Of a stretch of 21,131 nucleotides of DNA, positions 1-5,396 are shown one piece after another. The DNA comes from a virus, in the IMG/VR virus record IMGVR_UViG_3300030108_005945, positions 13,582 to 34,712 of that record; one strand, written 5' to 3'. A model generated the notes under the pieces. It was not told the DNA's origin. It saw only the letters and a program-made list of their open reading frames with translations, and did no database searches. Position 1 is the first letter of the stretch. Each line of letters begins with the position of its first letter. The position numbers and the translations under genes are program-made.

Positions 1-10
1 ATCGCTGGTA

Positions 11-28
11 AAGGAACTAGCCTATAAT
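11..28 (+). promoter_or_regulatory. Putative promoter, copy 1 of the AAGGAACT/TATAAT block
   Basis: AAGGAACT (11-18), four bases, TATAAT (23-28), six bases, then the ATG at 35. The same words with identical spacing recur before the genes at 197 and 398. TATAAT as a -10 box would put the start site on or next to the ATG. Seen directly; promoter function is inferred. Confidence 0.6.
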
Positions 29-34
29 AACAGT

Positions 35-184
35 ATGCCAGAAGAGTTGAGAAACATTAGCGAAAATCTGCAGGCGAATTTGATTGCATATTTGGATGGG
101 ATTCAATCAGTCCTGCCGGAAGGGTCGGAAGACGTTATCGATGGTGTGTGTCAGATAGTTGTAGATACGTTAAAGGAACTCTAA
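35..184 (+). CDS. Small hypothetical protein, 49 aa
   Basis: ATG to TAA, 49 residues, starting MPEELRNISENL and ending VVDTLKEL. It is acidic, with an amphipathic helical look and no transmembrane segment. I do not recognise the family. The start is supported by the promoter block exactly six bases upstream. Its last codons (AAG GAA CTC) form part of the AAGGAACT element serving the next gene, so the two are tightly packed. Like the rest of the first 1.3 kb it uses more G and C at third positions than later genes. It is probably an early-type phage gene of unknown role; existence is supported mainly by the repeated promoter-to-ATG layout. Confidence 0.6.
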   Translation: MPEELRNISENLQANLIAYLDGIQSVLPEGSEDVIDGVCQIVVDTLKEL

Positions 185-190
185 TATAAT
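173..190 (+). promoter_or_regulatory. Putative promoter, copy 2 of the AAGGAACT/TATAAT block
   Basis: AAGGAACT (173-180), four bases, TATAAT (185-190), six bases, ATG at 197. The block overlaps the 3' end and stop codon of the upstream gene, yet the spacing is exactly that of copies 1 and 3. Confidence 0.6.
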
Positions 191-196
191 AAGAGT

Positions 197-370
197 ATGC
201 CGAAAACAGACTTTGAAAAACTAACAGAGGAGCGCTCAGCCGCTACACTACTAAGAGATGAACTGTGCTTCCTTATTGGATGGACGAAAGCAGATAACCC
301 GGAGATTGCGGAGAAGCTCGAGAAGGCTTTGAAGATGCATGAAGAAGCAAGGTGCCAGGATTGGCTCTAA
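197..370 (+). CDS. Small hypothetical protein, 57 aa
   Basis: ATG to TAA, 57 residues, starting MPKTDFEKLTEERSAATL and ending ARCQDWL. It is charged and probably helical, with two cysteines and no signal peptide or membrane segment. I do not recognise it. The start lies six bases after TATAAT in the second promoter block. It begins MP- like its neighbour at 35, but the rest is not obviously similar. It sits with the RadA-like gene in a set of three genes that each have their own identical promoter block, which suggests coordinated, probably early, expression. Confidence 0.6.
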   Translation: MPKTDFEKLTEERSAATLLRDELCFLIGWTKADNPEIAEKLEKALKMHEEARCQDWL

Positions 371-373
371 TAC

Positions 374-391
374 AAGGAACTATACTATAAT
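374..391 (+). promoter_or_regulatory. Putative promoter, copy 3 of the AAGGAACT/TATAAT block
   Basis: AAGGAACT (374-381), four bases, TATAAT (386-391), six bases, ATG at 398 of the RadA-like gene. Unlike copy 2 it lies in non-coding DNA after the previous stop, so the conserved words are not a by-product of coding sequence. Confidence 0.65.
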
Positions 392-397
392 ATTGTT

Positions 398-1303
398 ATG
401 CAGATGAAACTAGGAATTGACCAGACAGACTTTACCGCAGTAGGTAATATTGAGATCCCTGAGATCTTTTTTAATCGTATGAAGTCCGGAGTACAGGACT
501 TCGATAAGCTTTTTGGAGAAGGGCTCCTGCCTGGGGCTTCTATTACGCTGACGGCTCAGGCTGGGTGCGGCAAGACTACGTTCGCCCTCCAGCTACTTGA
601 GAACTTGTCGCAGGCTGGGTACGCTACCGGTTACGCCTCTGGGGAGGAGAACTGCTTCCAGCTCGCCTTTACTTGTAGGCGCCTTAACGTCAAAGGTGTG
701 AAGATCGCTAACGTTACCGATATCGATACGATCGCTAAGGCGATGGAAGATAACGATGTGATGGTCGTCGATTCGTTCCAGGCTCTGACTACTAAGACTA
801 AGATGAATAGTAGGCAGCTGGAGCAGTACGCCATCAGTACGCTGTGCAATAAAGCTAAGGAGACCGAGTGTGTGTTGATCTTTATTATGCACCTTACTAA
901 GAGTGGCCAGTTGAAGGGCTCGACTCTCGTACCTCACTCCGTCGATGTCAATATGATGATCAGTCATGACCTCGAGTCGGACGACGATACTACTCGTATC
1001 ATCTCAGTATCGAAGAACCGCTTCGGTCAGTGCATCGATGTACAAGCCATTATGGGCCATAAGGGCTTCCATATCGGCGAGAAGGTAACGACTGGTAAGA
1101 AGATTAAGTCCAAGAAGGATAGGAAGGCTGAGCTTAAGAAGAATATCCTCAAGATGGACCCGCCTAACATTACTGAGCAGAAGGTAATGTCAACCTTTAA
1201 CCTTACTAAAGGTCAGACGTACGTAGCGCTTAAGCAGCTCGTAGATGATAAGAAGCTTAAGAAGTATGGTAGAGGTTCTAGGGCAGTATGGAAGAAGATC
1301 TAA
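398..1303 (+). CDS. RadA/RecA-like recombination ATPase with C-terminal winged-helix-like region
   Basis: A 301-residue P-loop ATPase of the RecA fold, closest in motif order to RadA (Sms), which promotes strand exchange and branch migration. Visible: Walker A around residues 53-61 (AQAGCGKTT), SGEEN at 81-85, Walker B VMVVDS at 121-126, HLTKSG at 165-170, and the RadA hallmark KNRFG at 206-210. RadA normally has an N-terminal zinc finger and a C-terminal Lon-like domain. Both are missing; instead residues about 245-301 are basic and look like a winged helix (ITEQKVM...TYVALKQL). That pattern resembles short phage Sak4/RadA-type proteins, and a DnaB-like role is less likely. The start lies six bases after TATAAT. 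Codon use is richer in G and C than most of the window. Likely role: phage recombination or replication. Confidence 0.8.
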   Translation: MQMKLGIDQTDFTAVGNIEIPEIFFNRMKSGVQDFDKLFGEGLLPGASITLTAQAGCGKTTFALQLLENLSQAGYATGYASGEENCFQLAFTCRRLNVKGVKIANVTDIDTIAKAMEDNDVMVVDSFQALTTKTKMNSRQLEQYAISTLCNKAKETECVLIFIMHLTKSGQLKGSTLVPHSVDVNMMISHDLESDDDTTRIISVSKNRFGQCIDVQAIMGHKGFHIGEKVTTGKKIKSKKDRKAELKKNILKMDPPNITEQKVMSTFNLTKGQTYVALKQLVDDKKLKKYGRGSRAVWKKI

Positions 1304-1327
1304 TGTAACTTTCTCATCGGCATAACA

Positions 1328-1368
1328 AAAGCCTCTCTCGTTTCGGGTAACTGAGCGAGAGAGGTTTC
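1328..1368 (+). terminator. Hairpin after the RadA-like gene, probable terminator
   Basis: CCTCTCTCG (1332-1340) pairs with CGAGAGAGG (1356-1364), extended by AA/TT and a G-T pair, with a 15-base loop. The following TTTC is a weak U-tract. A second CT/GA-rich inverted pair follows at about 1367-1394. Position, about 25 bases after the stop codon, fits a terminator; the poor T-run lowers confidence. Confidence 0.5.
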
Positions 1369-1521
1369 TCTCTCTCGACCCCGTACGCAGAGAGACCCCC
1401 CTCTAGAGACAGTCAGCGTTCGAGATTGGTTATATAGAGGCAAAGGTAACAACGTGTTAGAGGCACATGTCTTCAAAATTTTTTAGCATATACCGGAAAC
1501 CTTTATATTTGGGAGGGGTTA
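1369..1521. other. Non-coding stretch between the RadA-like gene and the small-gene cluster
   Basis: No credible ORF or tRNA fold was found. It holds the second CT/GA inverted pair and a GGGAGGGG run at about 1511-1518, which is 17-18 bases before the next ATG and so too far to be a normal ribosome site. It marks the change from less AT-rich sequence to the AT-rich remainder of the window. Confidence 0.4.
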
Positions 1522-1529
1522 CATAAATA
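1522..1529 (+). promoter_or_regulatory. Late-type promoter word, CATAAATA
   Basis: A 7/8 match to the T4 late consensus TATAAATA, exactly five bases before ATG 1535. Part of the series described in the findings. Confidence 0.55.
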
Positions 1530-1534
1530 TTGGC

Positions 1535-1855
1535 ATGGCTGCAACAATAAAAACAACAATAAATAAATTAGAAGTTAAATATGAATCTGATGGTTTAAGT
1601 GATGTGGTGATCGCTGTACAATACGATTTGAGTGGAAATGACCGCGGTACAGTTATAGAGTTCAACGCATGTGGTATCGAAATTGCAGCTCCGGATCCAA
1701 GTAGTTTTATTGCTTTTAAATCATTAACAGAGTCTGATGTTTTAAACTTCATGAAAGCCACAGAGGGTTATAATTCACGAATACAGACTCTTACCGCTCA
1801 GATCGCTGCAGCTCGAGCTACTCCTACTACGTGTTTAACAGGAGTACCTTGGTAG
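1535..1855 (+). CDS. Small phage protein with AQI...R.P...G.PW C-terminus, 106 aa
   Basis: A 106-residue protein without signal peptide or transmembrane helix. The N-terminal part is beta-rich with alternating polar and hydrophobic residues (TINKLEVKYESDGLSDVVIA). The C-terminal part is helical: FIAFKSLTESDVLNFMKATEG, AQIAAARATPTT, ending GVPW. I recall the combination 'aromatic-LTE..V..W/F + AQI...R.P...G.PW' from small proteins of many tailed phages (a DUF, possibly structural); that is memory, not a search. The start is fixed by CATAAATA five bases upstream. The protein at 8408 has a similar size and beta-then-helix layout and could be a distant relative. Confidence 0.7.
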   Translation: MAATIKTTINKLEVKYESDGLSDVVIAVQYDLSGNDRGTVIEFNACGIEIAAPDPSSFIAFKSLTESDVLNFMKATEGYNSRIQTLTAQIAAARATPTTCLTGVPW

Positions 1856-1857
1856 AG

Positions 1858-1865
1858 ACTAAATA
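1858..1865 (+). promoter_or_regulatory. Late-type promoter word, ACTAAATA
   Basis: TAAATA core, 6/8 to TATAAATA, exactly five bases before ATG 1871. Confidence 0.4.
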
Positions 1866-1870
1866 ATAAT

Positions 1871-2260
1871 ATGTCCGAAACTTATAATAAAAACGCACGA
1901 GAGAAAGAGCTTCTAGAAGAAGCTTATGGTAACGTCTATACAGAGGCTGATGAATCACGAGCTGAGCGCGCTGACGTTGATAGATACGAATACGAGCAAG
2001 GTAAAGAAGCGGCATATGATTCAGAGGCTGATGCATATAGAGATATGTCTGATAAGTATAAAGCAGAAGATTCTGTTGAAGTTGGTAATATATACAGGGG
2101 TGAATCATATTATGAGTTAGTTGTTGGTATCAAGGGAGATAATGTATTTACTAAGAGAATTGATATCAAGGATGGTAATCAATATGATATCAATCAGATG
2201 CATAAAGAGCTCTCACATGCTGGTAACATTGATTTTGAAGTTCTAAATGAAATCCTTTAA
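1871..2260 (+). CDS. Acidic hypothetical protein with N-terminal LLEEAY peptide, 129 aa
   Basis: A 129-residue acidic protein. Residues about 7-20 (KNAREKELLEEAYGNVY) nearly repeat the N-terminus of the protein at 4037 (NKNAREKELLEEAYASLY), although the rest differs. The middle (about 25-70) is rich in E, D, Y and A and probably extended or helical. The C-terminal 55 residues (YYELVVGIKGDNVFTKRIDI) look like a small folded beta unit. The LEE-A sequence fits the T4 prohead-protease pattern L-x-E before A, so this may be a head-targeted protein (see findings). The start is supported by ACTAAATA five bases upstream. Its 3' end overlaps the next gene by 14 bases. Function unknown. Confidence 0.7.
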   Translation: MSETYNKNAREKELLEEAYGNVYTEADESRAERADVDRYEYEQGKEAAYDSEADAYRDMSDKYKAEDSVEVGNIYRGESYYELVVGIKGDNVFTKRIDIKDGNQYDINQMHKELSHAGNIDFEVLNEIL

Positions 2261-2864
2261 GATATATCTAGAAGATAAAACTACGGCTCTAATACCGAAA
2301 GGGGGTACCCTTGAGGATTTTCTTAGATCTTTAGAAGGTAGGACTATTAGTCAAATCTTAGATGATGGCTCTTATATGAATCTATACATGGGTAACAAGT
2401 ATGGTATTGGTGGTCAAAGAGAAGGTAGTGATAGAGATGCTACAGACTTTGTTAATAAGCTAACACGCTTTGTTAATAGGGATGTAGGAAAGAAAAGACC
2501 TAAAGTTAGAGAATATGAGACAGATCAGTTCAAAGAAGAGAATGATTATGAGTCATACAATAAGGCTAGGAGTCAGAAAGCTAGATTAGGATTAAATCGT
2601 TTAAAGGCACGTAGAGAAGGTAAAGAGGATGAGATGAACAAGATTAACGATGAGATAGATAAGCTACAAGACTTTTTAAGTAATCACCCATATCAGAGAG
2701 GTATGAGTATGATTGAGAGAGAATACGACCAAGCAGTAAAAGATTATCACAATACTCCGTTAACAGCAGAGTATCTTACTGACGATGGATCAGAAGCCTA
2801 TGATGAGCTGGTTGCTGCATTTGCTAAGCTAGGTGGTGAGTCAGAAACAGTAATAGACGTCTAA
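2247..2864 (+). CDS. Hypothetical charged coiled-coil-type protein, 205 aa
   Basis: A 205-residue soluble protein, highly charged. Residues 1-45 are more globular (MKSFKIYLEDKTT...GGTLEDFLRSLEGRTISQIL). Residues about 80-150 are rich in K, R, E and Q and predicted helical (KARLGLNRLKARREGKEDEMNK). The C-terminus is acidic (GGESETVIDV). The first residues, MKSFKIYLED, resemble the MKTYQEFIAE type of N-terminal targeting peptide of T4 internal head proteins. This is a resemblance only. It overlaps the upstream gene by 14 bases and its stop overlaps the next start (TAATG), so the genes are probably translated from one message. I cannot assign a family. Confidence 0.7.
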   Translation: MKSFKIYLEDKTTALIPKGGTLEDFLRSLEGRTISQILDDGSYMNLYMGNKYGIGGQREGSDRDATDFVNKLTRFVNRDVGKKRPKVREYETDQFKEENDYESYNKARSQKARLGLNRLKARREGKEDEMNKINDEIDKLQDFLSNHPYQRGMSMIEREYDQAVKDYHNTPLTAEYLTDDGSEAYDELVAAFAKLGGESETVIDV

Positions 2865-3010
2865 TGTCTTACACAATAGTAGATACTTCTAGTTTGCCTT
2901 TGTCTGCCGGTGGCGAGGCTCCGCCATTTAAGATCTTAGATAGTTCTAATAATTGGGTAATGTCAGCATGTTCAGAAGCTGACGCACAAGAATGGATAGA
3001 TAAGCAATAA
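2864..3010 (+). CDS. Small hypothetical protein, 48 aa, first of a tandem pair
   Basis: ATG shares its A with the preceding stop (TAATG); it ends TAA at 3010. The 48-residue product starts MSYTIVDTSSLPLSAGG and ends SEADAQEWIDKQ. It resembles the next protein: both have a glycine-containing N-terminal loop, a P-[FI]-[KY]-[IY] strand, D-S-[SA]-[NG]-N followed by W, and a C-terminal EAD...WI[DE] helix. This looks like a tandem duplication of a small beta-beta-alpha unit. No function is known to me. Overlapping start and stop codons suggest translational coupling. Confidence 0.65.
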   Translation: MSYTIVDTSSLPLSAGGEAPPFKILDSSNNWVMSACSEADAQEWIDKQ

Positions 3011-3162
3011 TGGCATATACTAAACATCTTACAGAAAATGCTATACTCTCCGGCGGTAAAGGAGATGAGCCAATATATTATATTAAAGATTCAGCAGGTA
3101 ATCAGGTATGGTGGACGGTTACAGCAGAAGAAGCTGACACGTGGATAGAGAACCAAGACTAA
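3010..3162 (+). CDS. Small hypothetical protein, 50 aa, second of a tandem pair
   Basis: ATG overlaps the previous TAA by one base; ends TAA at 3162. The 50-residue product starts MAYTKHLTENAILSGGKGD, has KDSAGNQVWWTVTAEEAD, and ends WIENQD. It is alignable by eye with the 48-residue neighbour (MxYT..., D-S-x-[NG]-N-x-[VW], EAD-x-W-I). A tandem paralogue is the simplest explanation. It is the last gene of the 1535-3162 cluster, which has no internal gaps from 2247 on. Confidence 0.65.
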   Translation: MAYTKHLTENAILSGGKGDEPIYYIKDSAGNQVWWTVTAEEADTWIENQD

Positions 3163-3163
3163 T

Positions 3164-3427
3164 TTATATAATTCTGTGCATTATCCAGCAAATTAAATTA
3201 GTAGCTGGGTACCAATTACCACATATCTCTATAAGCCATGCACCTACTTTATATCTAAAGTATATCTCTTTAGCTTTATGGATACTTCCTCTAGTTCGTT
3301 TCCATATAGTATAGTGAGGTCCTTGTGCACTTATAAAGAACTTTCTCTCATTACTAACATAAAAGCGTTTTAGACAGACATGGTTACTGCCAATACGCAC
3401 CTGTTTTATTATATTATCTTCATTCAT
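3164..3427 (-). CDS. Doubtful minus-strand ORF, 87 aa
   Basis: ATG at 3427 to a stop two bases from the end of the convergent plus-strand cluster. The 87-residue product is basic and rich in W, Y, C and I (FYVSNERKFFISAQGPHYTIW, then YKVGAWLIEICGNWYP). It has no recognised motif. There is no opposite-strand ORF here, so it is not a shadow of a better gene, and neighbouring genes leave no other use for the DNA. Against it: no TAAATA or Shine-Dalgarno near the start. A TATAAT (minus strand, 3453-3458) would give an untranslated leader of roughly 19 bases. If it is not a gene, 3163-3614 is a 450-base non-coding gap. Confidence 0.35.
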   Translation of the reverse strand: MNEDNIIKQVRIGSNHVCLKRFYVSNERKFFISAQGPHYTIWKRTRGSIHKAKEIYFRYKVGAWLIEICGNWYPATNLICWIMHRII

Positions 3428-3468
3428 AATTCTAATTCAACAGGACACGTATATTATAATATAAAATC

Positions 3469-3491
3469 AACTTCTAATCCAATTGGAAGTT
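3469..3491. terminator. Ten-base-pair hairpin, possible bidirectional terminator
   Basis: The 23-base inverted repeat AACTTCTAAT-CCA-ATTGGAAGTT forms ten pairs (one G-T) around a three-base loop. It is followed by TTTT on the plus side and GATTTTAT on the minus side. It lies in the gap upstream of the gene at 3615. Terminator function is inferred; the remaining DNA to 3598 shows no other clear element. Confidence 0.4.
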
Positions 3492-3598
3492 TTAATGGAA
3501 ATCCTGATATACTATTAATATTATTAATGTGAGACCACCCGCAGAAATTTTTTGCCGCGTGATCTTCGATCGAAAAGGTATAAAAATAAACTTTATTG

Positions 3599-3606
3599 TA
3601 TAAATA
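3599..3606 (+). promoter_or_regulatory. Late-type promoter word, perfect TATAAATA
   Basis: Exact T4 late consensus, but eight rather than five bases before ATG 3615, predicting a leader of about three bases. It also argues against a start further upstream at 3552. Confidence 0.55.
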
Positions 3607-3614
3607 ATATTACT

Positions 3615-4037
3615 ATGGGCAAACAACACAATGGTTTCAAAAAAGATATGGACCTACTTAGCGAAGCTTACGGCGCTATGTTAGGTGGAGCACACTCAAT
3701 TCAAGGCACAGGTATTGCAGCACAACACGCTGCAGATCATATGGCTAGTGAAGACGGTGAAGATAAAACAGGACATGATTCTGATAAGCAATTGCTTGAT
3801 GCAGTTGAAAAGAAGCATACTGCTGGTAAAGCGTTACTTGATAAGGCTCGCGAAGAGTTAAATCAAAATGGTAGTCTTTCAGCTCACACAAGAGATTCTT
3901 TAGCTCGTGATGAATATGGTTATCATGGAGAAGATGGTGAAGATCATCATGAAGATGAGTCATACGAAGATAAGATGAATCAGATGGGAGCTGCTCACGG
4001 CTATACTGGAGCTGACAAAGGCCACGCTACTGACTAA
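3615..4037 (+). CDS. Histidine- and aspartate-rich hypothetical protein with LLSEAY N-terminus, 140 aa
   Basis: I start this at ATG 3615 (MGKQHNGFKKDMDLLSEAYGAML), just after a perfect TATAAATA, rather than at an in-frame codon at 3552 upstream of that promoter. The 140-residue product is hydrophilic and rich in H, D, E, G and A, with a helical middle (LLDAVEKKHTAGKALLDKAREEL) and a low-complexity acidic/histidine region around residues 95-125 (GEDGEDHHEDESYEDK). It has no cysteine cluster or membrane segment. LLSEAYG matches LLEEAYG of the protein at 1871 and fits L-x-E before A. It overlaps the next gene by one base. Function unknown; a head-interior or metal-binding role is speculative. 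Confidence 0.65.
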   Translation: MGKQHNGFKKDMDLLSEAYGAMLGGAHSIQGTGIAAQHAADHMASEDGEDKTGHDSDKQLLDAVEKKHTAGKALLDKAREELNQNGSLSAHTRDSLARDEYGYHGEDGEDHHEDESYEDKMNQMGAAHGYTGADKGHATD

Positions 4038-4321
4038 TGAATAAAAACGCTAGAGAGAAAGAGCTTTTAGAAGAAGCGTATGCTTCTCTCTATGAGCGTA
4101 AAAACCCGGATGCTAATACATATGATGCTGAGGGCGAGTTGCCCGGTCCTATAGCAGAATTAGATCCGGATATTGAGGAAGAAGAAGGTGGTGGCTGTCC
4201 AAATTTGGATAAACTTATTGGATTAGCAGCTGCTAGCGAAGATGCAGAAGGCGTTGAGGATATAAATGTGACTGATGAAGATAAAGCATTTAAAGACGTT
4301 GTAGAAGATACCCCTTTATAG
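4037..4321 (+). CDS. Very acidic hypothetical protein with LLEEAY N-terminus, 94 aa
   Basis: A 94-residue strongly acidic protein. Its first 18 residues (MNKNAREKELLEEAYASLY) copy the N-terminus of the 129-aa protein at 1871, while the remainder is unrelated and E/D-rich (ELDPDIEEEEGGG, then EDAEGVEDINVTDEDK). A shared short N-terminal peptide on otherwise different bodies is typical of a targeting or processing signal. Its start overlaps the previous stop (TAATG) and its stop overlaps the GTG of the next gene (TAGTG), so the three genes are probably co-translated. No function is known. Confidence 0.65.
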   Translation: MNKNAREKELLEEAYASLYERKNPDANTYDAEGELPGPIAELDPDIEEEEGGGCPNLDKLIGLAAASEDAEGVEDINVTDEDKAFKDVVEDTPL

Positions 4322-4722
4322 TGATTAAGTCTCGTAAATTTATAGCAGGTTTAGCTCTATTCATAGCAGCTACTGCTTTTGTATTTACAAACCACACAGA
4401 CTTCGCTGGGTGGGCTGATATGATGAAATGGGTCTTTGGTATATATGTTGGAGGTAATGTCGGTGCACACACAGCTGCTAAAGTTAAATTAGGTAATGGT
4501 CATCATCCTCCAGCTGCAACATCTAATGGTCAACCGGGTGTTATTATAGCTCAAGATGATGTACATGTAACACATCCAGGGGTTCGTTCAGCAGCTACTA
4601 CACCATATGTAGCTGTTAAAACAATGTCAGGAAAAGATCCAGCGGTTGTAGCTGAACAAATAGAGCAACAAGATCCTGAAGGTATAGAAATACCACCACC
4701 AGAAAAAGGCGAAAAGATTTAA
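4321..4722 (+). CDS. Small membrane protein, candidate holin
   Basis: GTG start overlapping the previous TAG by one base; 133 residues. The N-terminal half has a basic start (MIKSRK) and two hydrophobic segments at about 7-23 (FIAGLALFIAATAFVFT) and 34-50 (MMKWVFGIYVGGNVGAHTA), joined by a short loop. The C-terminal 80 residues are soluble, proline- and glutamate-rich. The W-x-FG-x-Y-x-x-GNVG pattern is one I associate with phage holin-like proteins. No cysteine or enzymatic motif is present. A second holin-like gene lies at 13392 beside the amidase, so one may be an antiholin or serve the lysozyme at 7575. Holin function is inferred from topology and memory only. Confidence 0.5.
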   Translation: MIKSRKFIAGLALFIAATAFVFTNHTDFAGWADMMKWVFGIYVGGNVGAHTAAKVKLGNGHHPPAATSNGQPGVIIAQDDVHVTHPGVRSAATTPYVAVKTMSGKDPAVVAEQIEQQDPEGIEIPPPEKGEKI

Positions 4723-4748
4723 ATTAGCTGGACATGGTTTAGAGCATG

Positions 4749-4756
4749 AGTAAATA
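4749..4756 (+). promoter_or_regulatory. Late-type promoter word, AGTAAATA
   Basis: TAAATA core, 6/8 to TATAAATA, exactly five bases before GTG 4762. It supports GTG as the pyrophosphatase start. Confidence 0.45.
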
Positions 4757-4761
4757 TCTTC

Positions 4762-5370
4762 GTGTATAAGCGGGATATTAATAATATTACAAGACGTGCT
4801 TTCGAAAGTAAAAAAAGGCGGAATTTGGAACTTGTAGAAGTTCATAAAGATACTCCAAAAATTATTAATGCTATTGTAGAAATACCTAAAGGAACATCTG
4901 CTAAGTATGAATACAACCCGGAGCTAGATATGTTCCAATTAGATCGTTGTCTACCGAGCTCAATGCAATATCCATGTTCCTATGGATTTGTTCCTTCTAC
5001 ATTAGCAGAGGATGGAGATCCTTTAGATATTCTTATATATAATGATACCCCAATTCAAAGAGAGACTTTAGTAGAATGTAACGTAATTGGTGTATTAGAT
5101 ATGGAAGATGATAGTGGAAGAGATTGGAAAATTTTAGGAGCACCTACATCACATATTAAAAACTATCGCTCGTTAAAAGATATTGATCCTATGTTTTTTA
5201 AAGTAGCTTCAAACTTCTTTAAGCATTATAAAGATCTTAATGACAAGTTTGTACAAGTAAACGACTGGCATGGTAAACAAAAAGCGCAGGAAATTATTAA
5301 ACAATGTACAGCTCGATTTAATCCGGATGATACTTATACGTATTTTGCAACAGGTGCAGTAGTTGATTAA
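4762..5370 (+). CDS. ppa: Inorganic pyrophosphatase, family I
   Basis: A 202-residue soluble enzyme that hydrolyses pyrophosphate to two phosphates, pulling polymerase and phosphoribosyltransferase reactions forward. Motifs: EIPKGTSAKYEY at 40-51, YGFVPSTL at 74-81, and the metal-binding signature EDGDPLDIL at 83-91, with D84, D86 and D89 matching the conserved aspartates. D121 and K123 (GRDWK) match the later active-site pair. The size is close to bacterial enzymes (about 175 aa) plus a basic N-terminal extension of about 20 residues. The start is GTG, supported by AGTAAATA five bases upstream; an ATG at 4746 opens only a seven-codon frame. With NrdAB and a phosphoribosyltransferase in the same window it fits nucleotide metabolism during phage replication. 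Confidence 0.92.
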   Translation: MYKRDINNITRRAFESKKRRNLELVEVHKDTPKIINAIVEIPKGTSAKYEYNPELDMFQLDRCLPSSMQYPCSYGFVPSTLAEDGDPLDILIYNDTPIQRETLVECNVIGVLDMEDDSGRDWKILGAPTSHIKNYRSLKDIDPMFFKVASNFFKHYKDLNDKFVQVNDWHGKQKAQEIIKQCTARFNPDDTYTYFATGAVVD

Positions 5371-5384
5371 CTAAATAATTAATA

Positions 5385-5390
5385 TATAAT
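5385..5390 (+). promoter_or_regulatory. TATAAT with N6 spacing to ATG
   Basis: TATAAT exactly six bases before ATG 5397, the spacing seen at 23, 185 and 386, but without AAGGAACT. An AATAAATA overlaps it (5388-5395) with only one base to the ATG. Confidence 0.4.
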
Positions 5391-5396
5391 AAATAT

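Noticed and set aside
11-18. AAGGA of the repeated block as a Shine-Dalgarno site
   Set aside because: It ends 19 bases before the ATG, too far for ribosome binding, and is followed by TATAAT at fixed spacing, which fits a promoter better.
593-967. Minus-strand ORF of 124 codons
   Set aside because: It lies wholly inside the RadA-like gene on the opposite strand, has no motif, and the plus-strand frame carries a full set of ATPase motifs.
1381-1521. Possible tRNA in the non-coding gap
   Set aside because: No acceptor stem, T-loop or anticodon arm could be matched on either strand.
3552-3614. Upstream start for the protein at 3615
   Set aside because: It precedes a perfect TATAAATA, and the added residues are basic and unlike the rest of the acidic protein.
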